Source: Pseudomonas mendocina | Lineage (GTDB): Bacteria > Pseudomonadota > Gammaproteobacteria > Pseudomonadales > Pseudomonadaceae | DNA length: 64,000 nucleotides | Reading direction: 5' to 3' | Assembly: GCA_037482215.1 (NCBI GenBank) | Contig: CP148074.1 | Coordinates: 2,666,001-2,730,000, forward strand | Part shown: piece after piece, positions 58,409-64,000 of the stretch | Layout: every line of letters begins with the position of its first letter | Numbering within the stretch: the first letter of the stretch is position 1 | Made by a program: the position numbers and the translations under genes | The notes under the pieces: generated by a model | Told to the model about the DNA's origin: nothing | The model's database searches: none | Seen by the model: only the letters and a program-made list of their open reading frames with translations

Positions 58409-59431
58409 ATGAACGACCTCGGCTACACCGCCATTCCCGTTTTGCACAAATACATCCGCCACGCTGAACAACTCGGTATAGACATAGAGCAAGCACTGCG
58501 CAGTGCCGGGCTTAAACCTGCCGATCTTGAAGACAACAGCCTACGCATTCCCAGTCAGCAGTTTGAACGTCTGCTAGAAAACCTGCTGGCACGCTCCGGC
58601 GATCCGCTCTTCGGCCTGAACTCCGCCCGTTATGTGCAACCTGGATCCTGGAGCCTATTGGGCTATATCACCATGAACTGCGCCACTCTGGGCGAAGCCA
58701 TGAGCCGCATTCAGCCCTACGAGAAACTGGTCAGCGATATAGGTACCAGTGATATCCGCAGCACAGGCGAAACCACCCATATGGGCTGGCTGTGCCACGC
58801 ACTACCCGGCGAGACAAAACGCCAACTGGTGGAAAACACCCTCGCCAGTTGGCTGCTGTTTGCTCGCTGGCTCACCGACACTCAATACTCACCGTGTGAA
58901 GTGTGGTTTGAACATGCCCAACCACAAGGCACCCAAATTGCCGCATACGAAGCCATCTTCGGCTGTCCGGTGCTGTTCGAGCAGCCAGCAAGCGCCCTCA
59001 TCGTGCCCAATGAGTTTCTTGATCTACCGCTCAAAGAGGCTGATGCCCGCCTGCTGCACAACCTAGAAGAACACGCACTGAATGTCATGTCCGGTTTGGA
59101 TGCCAATCAGCCTTTTCCGCAACAGGTAAAGAACACCCTGCGTCTGCTACTGCGCAATGGACTGCCACGCAAAGAGCGTGTTGCCGAACAGTTCGCTATG
59201 ACGGCCAGGACTCTCCAGCGCCACCTGCAAGTTGCCGGCACCAGCTATCAGCAAATTCTGGAAGAACTGCGCAAAGAGTTGTCCGAGCACTATCTGCTAC
59301 GCACAGAATTGCCCGTGCAGACCATCGCCTGCCTGCTTGGCTTCAGTGAGCCGCGCTCGTTCCACCGCAGCTTTAAGAGCTGGACAGGGAACACACCCGG
59401 CGAATTCCGCCAGATTCAGCGCAGTCATTGA
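58409..59431 (+). CDS. AraC-family transcriptional regulator
   Basis: A 340-residue regulator. The N-terminal 200 residues are an arabinose-binding-like domain of the OruR/VirS type (QPGSWSLLGYITMNCATLGEA), followed by two helix-turn-helix units (VAEQFAMTARTLQRHLQVAGTS and TIACLLGFSEPRSFHRSFKSW) ending in GNTPGEFRQ. The ligand is unknown. It lies between the pirin gene and moeA, with the same neighbours in other Pseudomonas. The start has a weak ribosome site. Confidence 0.9.
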   Translation: MNDLGYTAIPVLHKYIRHAEQLGIDIEQALRSAGLKPADLEDNSLRIPSQQFERLLENLLARSGDPLFGLNSARYVQPGSWSLLGYITMNCATLGEAMSRIQPYEKLVSDIGTSDIRSTGETTHMGWLCHALPGETKRQLVENTLASWLLFARWLTDTQYSPCEVWFEHAQPQGTQIAAYEAIFGCPVLFEQPASALIVPNEFLDLPLKEADARLLHNLEEHALNVMSGLDANQPFPQQVKNTLRLLLRNGLPRKERVAEQFAMTARTLQRHLQVAGTSYQQILEELRKELSEHYLLRTELPVQTIACLLGFSEPRSFHRSFKSWTGNTPGEFRQIQRSH

Positions 59432-59483
59432 GCGCTAAGGCCAGGGACGGCCAACCCCCAGCCATTCATCATCTATTACTGAT

Positions 59484-60686
59484 TTAAACCAGCAGCTCGC
59501 TCAGGGGTATAAACCGCACAGCATCCCCTTCTGCCAGCGTTGTGTTTTCCGGCACCTCGGCAAAACCGTCTGCCCAGGCCGCACTCAGCAGCACACCTGA
59601 ACTTTGATTGGGATACAGCACTACGCGCCCATTCTGAACTTGCGCCCGCAAATACTCCCGGCGTTTGCCCGCTTTATTCCAAGCGAAGCCAGCGGGTAGA
59701 TCAAAGCCCAGTGGCTGAACCTGAGTAGCCCCCATACGGCGCAACAGGTAGGGGCGCGCCAATAATCCGAAGGTCACCAGCGTCGAAGCCGGATTACCTG
59801 GCAAGCCCATTACTGGCACACCTCTAAAGCGGCCAAAGGTCAGTGGCTTACCGGGTTTGATCGCCAGCTTCCACAATACCAACTCACCTTCTTCGCGCAG
59901 GGCTACTCCGAGAAAGTCCGCCTCACCGACAGAGACACCACCGGTTGAAAGAATCAGATCAACCTGGTCCAGTGCCGCCAACGCCGCTCGTGTCTGCTCC
60001 AGATTATCTGGCAAGATTCCAGCATCAACGACTTCGCAGCCAAGACGCTGCAGCCAACTGATGAGGACGCGACGATTACTGTTGTAGATCTGACCAAAAC
60101 CCAAGGCCTGACCCGGCTCCACCAACTCATCTCCGGTGGAAAGCACGGCAACTCGTGCTCGACGACACACCGTTAAGTGGCTCAACCCCAACGAGGCCGC
60201 CAATCCCAATTCCACCGGGCCAAGACGAGTGCCTTGGGCCAGCACGCGATCACCCTTGCGCGTTTCCTGACCTTGCGGCCTGACGTTCTGCCCCACCTTC
60301 AAAGGCTGCGTAAACACCACACGCCCATCGTCTGTCAGCGTGATGTTTTCCTGCATCTCAACGGTGTCAGCACCTTGTGGCATCGGTGCGCCGGTAAAAA
60401 TGCGGGCACAGGTACCTCGCTCTAAAGGTTCAGGTGCACTACCAGCAACAATGCGTTGAGATACCGGCAGCGCCTCAGCAACCCAATCGGACAAGCGCAG
60501 GGCATAGCCATCCATTGCACTGTTAGGCCACGGTGGCAGGTCAAGGCTGGCAATCACATCTTCAGCCAATACCCGGCCATCAGCCTGATCCAGGCTGACT
60601 TGTTGCGTCTCGATAATTAATGCGGCCTCTGCCTGCTCCAACAACTGCTGTAGTGCCTGCTCAACAGGCATCAGGGGAGCATTCAT
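59484..60686 (-). CDS. moeA: molybdopterin molybdenumtransferase MoeA
   Basis: A 400-residue enzyme that inserts molybdate into adenylylated molybdopterin. The central MoeA/MogA domain has STGDELV, ILPDN and LSTGGVSVGEADF, with the signature GLPGNPAS near residue 310. The ATG at 60686 overlaps the stop of moaB (ATGA), so the two are translationally coupled; the 17-codon longer frame is rejected. Together with moaB and the divergent mobA it forms a molybdenum cofactor cluster. Confidence 0.94.
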   Translation of the reverse strand: MNAPLMPVEQALQQLLEQAEAALIIETQQVSLDQADGRVLAEDVIASLDLPPWPNSAMDGYALRLSDWVAEALPVSQRIVAGSAPEPLERGTCARIFTGAPMPQGADTVEMQENITLTDDGRVVFTQPLKVGQNVRPQGQETRKGDRVLAQGTRLGPVELGLAASLGLSHLTVCRRARVAVLSTGDELVEPGQALGFGQIYNSNRRVLISWLQRLGCEVVDAGILPDNLEQTRAALAALDQVDLILSTGGVSVGEADFLGVALREEGELVLWKLAIKPGKPLTFGRFRGVPVMGLPGNPASTLVTFGLLARPYLLRRMGATQVQPLGFDLPAGFAWNKAGKRREYLRAQVQNGRVVLYPNQSSGVLLSAAWADGFAEVPENTTLAEGDAVRFIPLSELLV

Positions 60687-61222
60687 CCGCGAGTCTCGCA
60701 GGCAGCTGCCTTCTTGAGATGAGGCACGAAATTGCACGGACGGTGGCGATTATCCAACTGCTCCGCCAAGATGCCATCCCAAGCCGTGCGACAAGCATTG
60801 GTCGAGCCCGGCATGCAGCAAACCAAGGTGCCATTGGCAAGGCCCGCCAACGCCCGGGATTGAATAGTAGAAGTTCCGATATCAGCAACCGAAATCTGCC
60901 GGAACAGCTCGCCAAATCCATCCACTAGCTTGTCCAGCAAGCAGGTAACAGCCTCTGGCGTACTGTCCCGTGCTGTGAAACCTGTACCTCCGGTAATCAG
61001 CACAACCTGTACCTGATCGTCCGCGATCCAGGTCGCCACTTGCGCTCGTATTTTGTATAGATCGTCCTTCAGCAAGGCTCGCTGAGCCAAGGTGTGCCCT
61101 GCCCCCTGCAAACGCTCGATCAACAGCTGCCCGGATGTATCGGTATCCAGATTGCGGGTGTCACTAACGGTCAGTACCGCTATATTTAGGGGCACAAATA
61201 CGGCTTCTGCTTTGTCCTTCAT
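60683..61222 (-). CDS. moaB: molybdenum cofactor biosynthesis protein MoaB
   Basis: A 179-residue MogA/MoaB-family protein with LNIAVLTVSDTRNLDTD, the molybdopterin loop LITGGTGFTARDSTPEA and the C-terminal PGSTNACRTAWDGI. It binds or adenylylates molybdopterin before metal insertion. The ATG at 61222 starts the conserved N-terminus; the 32-codon extension would run into the mobA control region. It shares an ATGA overlap with moeA. Confidence 0.93.
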   Translation of the reverse strand: MKDKAEAVFVPLNIAVLTVSDTRNLDTDTSGQLLIERLQGAGHTLAQRALLKDDLYKIRAQVATWIADDQVQVVLITGGTGFTARDSTPEAVTCLLDKLVDGFGELFRQISVADIGTSTIQSRALAGLANGTLVCCMPGSTNACRTAWDGILAEQLDNRHRPCNFVPHLKKAAACETRG

Positions 61223-61289
61223 GGCAGGTATCTCGCTTGATCCAAGAATGCTCGCCGTTATATCACAGCCCCTCAACGAGAGACGTTCC

Positions 61290-61865
61290 ATGCCCGACCA
61301 ACTCACGCCTTTTTCCATCCTGATATTGGCGGGTGGACGTGGGCAAAGGATGGGCGGGCAAGATAAAGGCCTGATTCACTGGCAAGGCCGCCCCATGATT
61401 GAATGGGTTCATGGCGTGGTTCGCCCGCTGACGGATGACTTGATCATCTCTTGCAACCGAAACGCTGAGCCCTATTCCGTTTACGCAGATCGGCTGTTTG
61501 CCGATGATGACGCCACATTTGAAGGACCGCTTGCCGGTATCCGCGCTGGTTTACGCAATGCCCGGCACTCGCAGTTGCTGGTCCTACCCTGCGATGCACC
61601 ACGAGTTGACCAAACACTGATTGAAGAAATCATCAGCCGCTGCGGCCAGCACCCCGTGATTGTGAAGTCGGGCGGGTGGATTGAGCCGTTGTTTTGCCTA
61701 ATACCGACCCTGCTCAACAATGATCTTGAATTGCAGTGGCGCTCCGGCCAACGCAGCCCCCAACGTTGGCTTAGCAGCCATGCACCTGTCTTTATCGAAT
61801 GCCCAACCGACGATCCTAGGCTGTCGAATTTCAACACGCCGCAAAGCTTGCTTGTAGTGAAATAG
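61290..61865 (+). CDS. mobA: molybdenum cofactor guanylyltransferase MobA
   Basis: A 191-residue nucleotidyltransferase that transfers GMP from GTP to molybdopterin, forming the guanine dinucleotide cofactor of bacterial oxidoreductases. The signature LAGGRGQRMGGQDKGL is at residues 13-28, and LVLPCDAPRVD is the metal-binding Asp motif. The ATG at 61290 (GAGAG upstream) is used instead of a 66-codon longer frame that overlaps moaB. It is divergent from moaB with 67 bases between the starts. Confidence 0.94.
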   Translation: MPDQLTPFSILILAGGRGQRMGGQDKGLIHWQGRPMIEWVHGVVRPLTDDLIISCNRNAEPYSVYADRLFADDDATFEGPLAGIRAGLRNARHSQLLVLPCDAPRVDQTLIEEIISRCGQHPVIVKSGGWIEPLFCLIPTLLNNDLELQWRSGQRSPQRWLSSHAPVFIECPTDDPRLSNFNTPQSLLVVK

Positions 61866-61944
61866 TTTTTTTATGGTTGGGAACTCTGTCAGACAGTTTT
61901 TATCATACTCACGTAAGCAAATTATTATTAAGGAGACACTCCCA

Positions 61945-62166
61945 ATGAATCAGCGACTGCTACCAGCCCTGTTCATCGCATTTGGTCTGGCGACGCTGGC
62001 AGGCTGTTCTTCCCCCGCCGTCATCACCCTGAATGATGGCCGTGAAATCCAAACCATCGACGAACCCGTGTTCGATGAAGATTCTGGCTTCTACGAATTC
62101 CAGCAGCTTGACGGTAAGCGCGCCAAGGTCAACAAAGACCAAGTACGCACTGTCAAAGAACTCTGA
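61945..62166 (+). CDS. YgdI/YgdR-family small lipoprotein
   Basis: A 73-residue protein with a lipoprotein signal ([10 protein letters not shown], Cys near residue 22) and one SH3-like DUF903 domain ([27 protein letters not shown]). These are small abundant outer- or inner-membrane lipoproteins of unknown role. AAGGAGA precedes the ATG at 61945; the longer frame is not supported. A terminator follows. Confidence 0.9.
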   Translation: MNQRLLPALFIAFGLATLAGCSSPAVITLNDGREIQTIDEPVFDEDSGFYEFQQLDGKRAKVNKDQVRTVKEL

Positions 62167-62177
62167 ATATCTGCGAT

Positions 62178-62201
62178 ATCACCCGGCACTTGCCGGGTGA
62201 T
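62178..62201 (+). terminator. terminator after the YgdI-like lipoprotein gene
   Basis: Ten-base stem ATCACCCGGC / GCCGGGTGAT with a 4-base loop, followed by TGATAATTT. Confidence 0.8.
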
Positions 62202-62258
62202 TGATAATTTAGGACAAGCACAAGCGTGCTTCTGATAGAAAAAATCAAAGCTAACCCC

Positions 62259-62286
62259 TTGTGCTGTAAAAGTTTTTCGGTAAAAT
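62259..62286 (+). promoter_or_regulatory. promoter of tRNA-Pro
   Basis: TTGTGC, 16 bases, TAAAAT, with the -10 ending 11 bases before the tRNA. A G/C-rich discriminator (GCGGCCCC) follows, as expected for a stringently controlled stable RNA promoter. Confidence 0.65.
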
Positions 62287-62297
62287 GCGGCCCCATT

Positions 62298-62374
62298 CGG
62301 AGTGTAGCGCAGCTTGGTAGCGCGTCTCGTTCGGGACGAGAAGGTCGCAGGTTCGAATCCTGTCTCTCCGACCA
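62298..62374 (+). tRNA. tRNA-Pro (anticodon CGG)
   Basis: A 77-base cloverleaf with an encoded CCA end. The D arm is GCGC...GCGC, the anticodon stem TCTCG/CGAGA carries CGG at 62332-62334 (reads CCG codons), and the T arm is GCAGG-TTCGAAT-CCTGT. The acceptor stem CGGAGTG/CTCTCCG has a U-U mismatch at position 6-67. Confidence 0.95.
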
Positions 62375-62400
62375 TATTCAAGTTCATCATTGAACTGCCA

Positions 62401-62426
62401 ACAAAACCCGCTTCGGCGGGTTTTGT
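62401..62426 (+). terminator. terminator of tRNA-Pro
   Basis: Stem ACAAAACCCGC / GCGGGTTTTGT with a TTCG tetraloop, 26 bases after the tRNA, followed by TCGTTTTGG. Confidence 0.88.
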
Positions 62427-62529
62427 CGTTTTGGCCCACTGACAGACTCATCCTCACATACTCATGTTGAGGTGACACTCGCCGATCAATGGTCCTCGTA
62501 TTTTTCGGCATGCACCCCACTATATAGGC

Positions 62530-63396
62530 ATGCTTGTACCAAATTTGCCAAAACCCAAAACTCCATACGAATACCCGGAGCATCTGCGCGAGCAAGTGCT
62601 AGCCGCACCTAGGGCTCCCGGCGTGTATTTGTTTTTTGCTGAGGACGGTGATCTGCCACTGTACATCGGCAAAAGCGTGGACATCCGCGCACGCCTGCTC
62701 TCTCACTTGCGCACTCAAGAAGAAGCGCACCTGTTACGCCAAACACGGCGCATTGAATATCGCTTAACAGCTGGTGAAATCGGCGCCCTGCTTCTCGAGT
62801 CCAAGCTCATCAAGGAACTACAACCGCTGACAAACAAACGCCTTCGACGCAAGAAGCGTTTGTGCTCCATACGCCTACAGGGTTTAACCCCTGAACTTGT
62901 TGATACAACCTGGGAAAATACGGGTCAGCTGTACGGGCTTTTCAAGAGTAGAAAGGCAGCTAAAGAGGCCTTACTTGAACTCGCGGATCAAGAGCGGTTG
63001 TGTCACACCCTCCTCGGGCTTGAACACCCGAGCGGGCGTGCTTGCTTCAGGGCTCAAATTGGCAAATGCGCGGGGGCTTGTTGTGGCAAGGAAACCCGAG
63101 AGGCCCATCACCAGCGACTGCAGGCATCGCTGGCGCAGTGGCAGGTTTATCGCTGGCCATTCGCCGGAGCCATTGCACTGTATGAAAGCTGTAGCACCTT
63201 GCAGGAATATCACGTAATCAACCAGTGGCATTACCTAGGCACTTACTCAACTGAGGAAGCAGCACGCCAAGCATCGAGCTCAGCTCCTCAACCATTTGAT
63301 GCAGACAGCTACAAAATTCTCGTCCGCCCGATCATTTTCGGCCTTTGCAATATTATTGATTTTTCCACCAACGCCCTTACCGCTCAATTCCCCTGA
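62530..63396 (+). CDS. cho: UvrC-like endonuclease Cho
   Basis: A 288-residue protein homologous to the N-terminal half of UvrC. The GIY-YIG domain has GVYLFF at 31-36, LYIGKSVDIRARLLSHL at about 44-60 and GEIGALLLESKLIKELQP. The middle KCAGACCGKE is a four-Cys-like element conserved in Cho. In E. coli, Cho makes the 3' incision at bulky lesions with UvrAB and is SOS-induced. No CTG-N10-CAG box is visible upstream here. It is flanked by two tRNA genes. Confidence 0.92.
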   Translation: MLVPNLPKPKTPYEYPEHLREQVLAAPRAPGVYLFFAEDGDLPLYIGKSVDIRARLLSHLRTQEEAHLLRQTRRIEYRLTAGEIGALLLESKLIKELQPLTNKRLRRKKRLCSIRLQGLTPELVDTTWENTGQLYGLFKSRKAAKEALLELADQERLCHTLLGLEHPSGRACFRAQIGKCAGACCGKETREAHHQRLQASLAQWQVYRWPFAGAIALYESCSTLQEYHVINQWHYLGTYSTEEAARQASSSAPQPFDADSYKILVRPIIFGLCNIIDFSTNALTAQFP

Positions 63397-63498
63397 AAGG
63401 CACTGTACACCTGCCATCCAGCCTCATTCAGCAGCGCTTAAAGTCGCACAACACACACCTAAGCATCTGAATAAAAAAGAAATAATCTGAGATTTAGA

Positions 63499-63526
63499 TT
63501 GACACAGCTCTGTAAAACACTAGAAT
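63499..63526 (+). promoter_or_regulatory. promoter of tRNA-fMet
   Basis: A perfect -35 TTGACA, 16 bases, then TAGAAT. The -10 ends 6 bases before the mature tRNA, so transcription starts at or next to the tRNA 5' end. A GC-rich discriminator follows. Confidence 0.8.
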
Positions 63527-63532
63527 GGCGGC

Positions 63533-63609
<77 letters not shown>

Positions 63610-63614
63610 AATTC

Positions 63615-63643
63615 AAAAGGCCACTCAATGAGTGGCCTTTTTT
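63615..63643 (+). terminator. terminator of tRNA-fMet
   Basis: Twelve-base stem AAAAGGCCACTC / GAGTGGCCTTTT with an AAT loop, running into TTTTTTATT, 5 bases after the tRNA. Confidence 0.93.
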
Positions 63644-63665
63644 ATTGCCTGGCGGAATTTACAGA

Positions 63666-63698
63666 GAATAAGCCAGCCTGTTGGCGACTGGCTTATTC
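63666..63698 (-). terminator. hairpin downstream of the partial gene
   Basis: Eleven-base arms GAATAAGCCAG / CTGGCTTATTC around an 11-base loop, 6 bases after the stop of the minus-strand partial gene. It is a likely terminator with a weak T tail. Confidence 0.6.
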
Positions 63699-63704
63699 GT
63701 ACCC

Positions 63705-64000
63705 TCACTCTACTGCATGGGTACCAGCAGTATTATCCAGCAGACTTTCTGTTGCGCTTTGGATATAAGCCTCAAGCTGCTGCTTCAGCTCACCCGCTTG
63801 CTCATCCAACTCAATCTGCGCGCCTTTAGGGTCTGCACCCAGCTGATAACTCCAGGACTGCTCTTTCATGTCCTTAGGCTGAATCAACATCTGATCCCCT
63901 TTGATAATGGCCACCGTCTGATCACTGCCTGATGGTTTGAAGATAGCGAACCCTTGATCACCTTCTGGCAGGCTAAGCAAATCGCGGCCCCAGCATTGCT
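63705..64000 (-). CDS. partial hypothetical protein (C-terminal part, cut by the window end)
   Basis: An open frame of about 98 codons that continues past position 64000; residues before the TTG at 63980 are in frame (CWGRD and on), so the true start is outside. The visible part is acidic, with a beta-rich segment (GFAIFKPSGSDQTVAIIKGDQ) and a C-terminal helix (IELDEQAGELKQQLEAYI). I do not recognise the family. A hairpin follows its stop. Confidence 0.65.
   Translation of the reverse strand, partial: QCWGRDLLSLPEGDQGFAIFKPSGSDQTVAIIKGDQMLIQPKDMKEQSWSYQLGADPKGAQIELDEQAGELKQQLEAYIQSATESLLDNTAGTHAVE

Noticed and set aside
62427..62529. Possible LexA box upstream of cho
   Set aside because: The closest CTG triplets lack a CAG at the 10-base spacing.

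Overview
The window reads as a chromosomal segment of a Pseudomonas species (Gammaproteobacteria). The main evidence is gene order: nagZ, psrA, lexA, sulA, topA, fadA and fadB, followed by uup, slt, a MOSC protein, cheV, a YegS-type kinase and moeA-moaB-mobA, is a typical Pseudomonas arrangement. A second block (quiP, SEC-C proteins, an OmpA protein, dinG, pdxH, glycerate kinase, a SlyB-like lipoprotein and a Sha/Mrp antiporter operon) is also typical. From memory these match two separate parts of the P. aeruginosa PAO1 map (about PA1032-PA1059 and PA3005-PA3030), joined here near 36.8 kb. No prophage, insertion sequence, integrase or CRISPR array was seen.

Layout. 0-5.6 kb (minus strand): two small membrane proteins, one of only 35 residues, then a porin, an exported PCC/DUF296-domain protein and a PqqF-type M16 peptidase. 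5.9-7.3 kb: an aromatic-acid type MFS importer. 7.4-11.2 kb: a secreted lipase locus with two tandem lipase genes and one membrane-anchored lipase foldase. It is preceded by a sigma-54 type promoter and an upstream palindrome, and carries hairpins between its genes. 11.6-13.2 kb: a FAD-dependent oxidoreductase. 13.2-18.9 kb: a six-gene monovalent cation/proton antiporter operon.

19-36.8 kb holds envelope and housekeeping genes: a glycine-zipper lipoprotein, glycerate kinase, pdxH, two OmpA-like proteins, a serine esterase, an exported GH50/agarase-like enzyme, dinG, a collagen-like exported protein, YchJ and other SEC-C proteins, and the N-acyl-homoserine lactone acylase quiP. 36.8-41.4 kb covers cell-wall recycling (nagZ and an L,D-transpeptidase), the fatty-acid-sensing regulator psrA with two overlapping operators, and the SOS pair lexA-sulA with two LexA boxes. 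41.4-48 kb carries topA and the fatty-acid beta-oxidation pair fadB-fadA.

48-64 kb starts with a probable small RNA gene. It continues with a universal stress protein, uup, slt, a MOSC protein, cheV, a YegS-type kinase, a pirin, an AraC regulator, the molybdenum-cofactor genes moeA, moaB and mobA, a small lipoprotein, tRNA-Pro(CGG), the UvrC-like nuclease gene cho, tRNA-fMet(CAU), and a gene cut by the window end.

Functional links. The lipases release fatty acids outside the cell; PsrA (a sensor of long-chain fatty acids) and FadBA sense and burn them. LexA, SulA, DinG and Cho form a DNA-damage group. NagZ, the L,D-transpeptidase and Slt act on peptidoglycan. The most unusual points are the tandem lipases with their sigma-54 control region, the unannotated small RNA candidate near 48.4 kb, the exported GH50-like and collagen-like proteins, the exported PCC-domain protein, and a palindrome lying over the topA promoter. 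All assignments come from reading the sequence; no database search was run.
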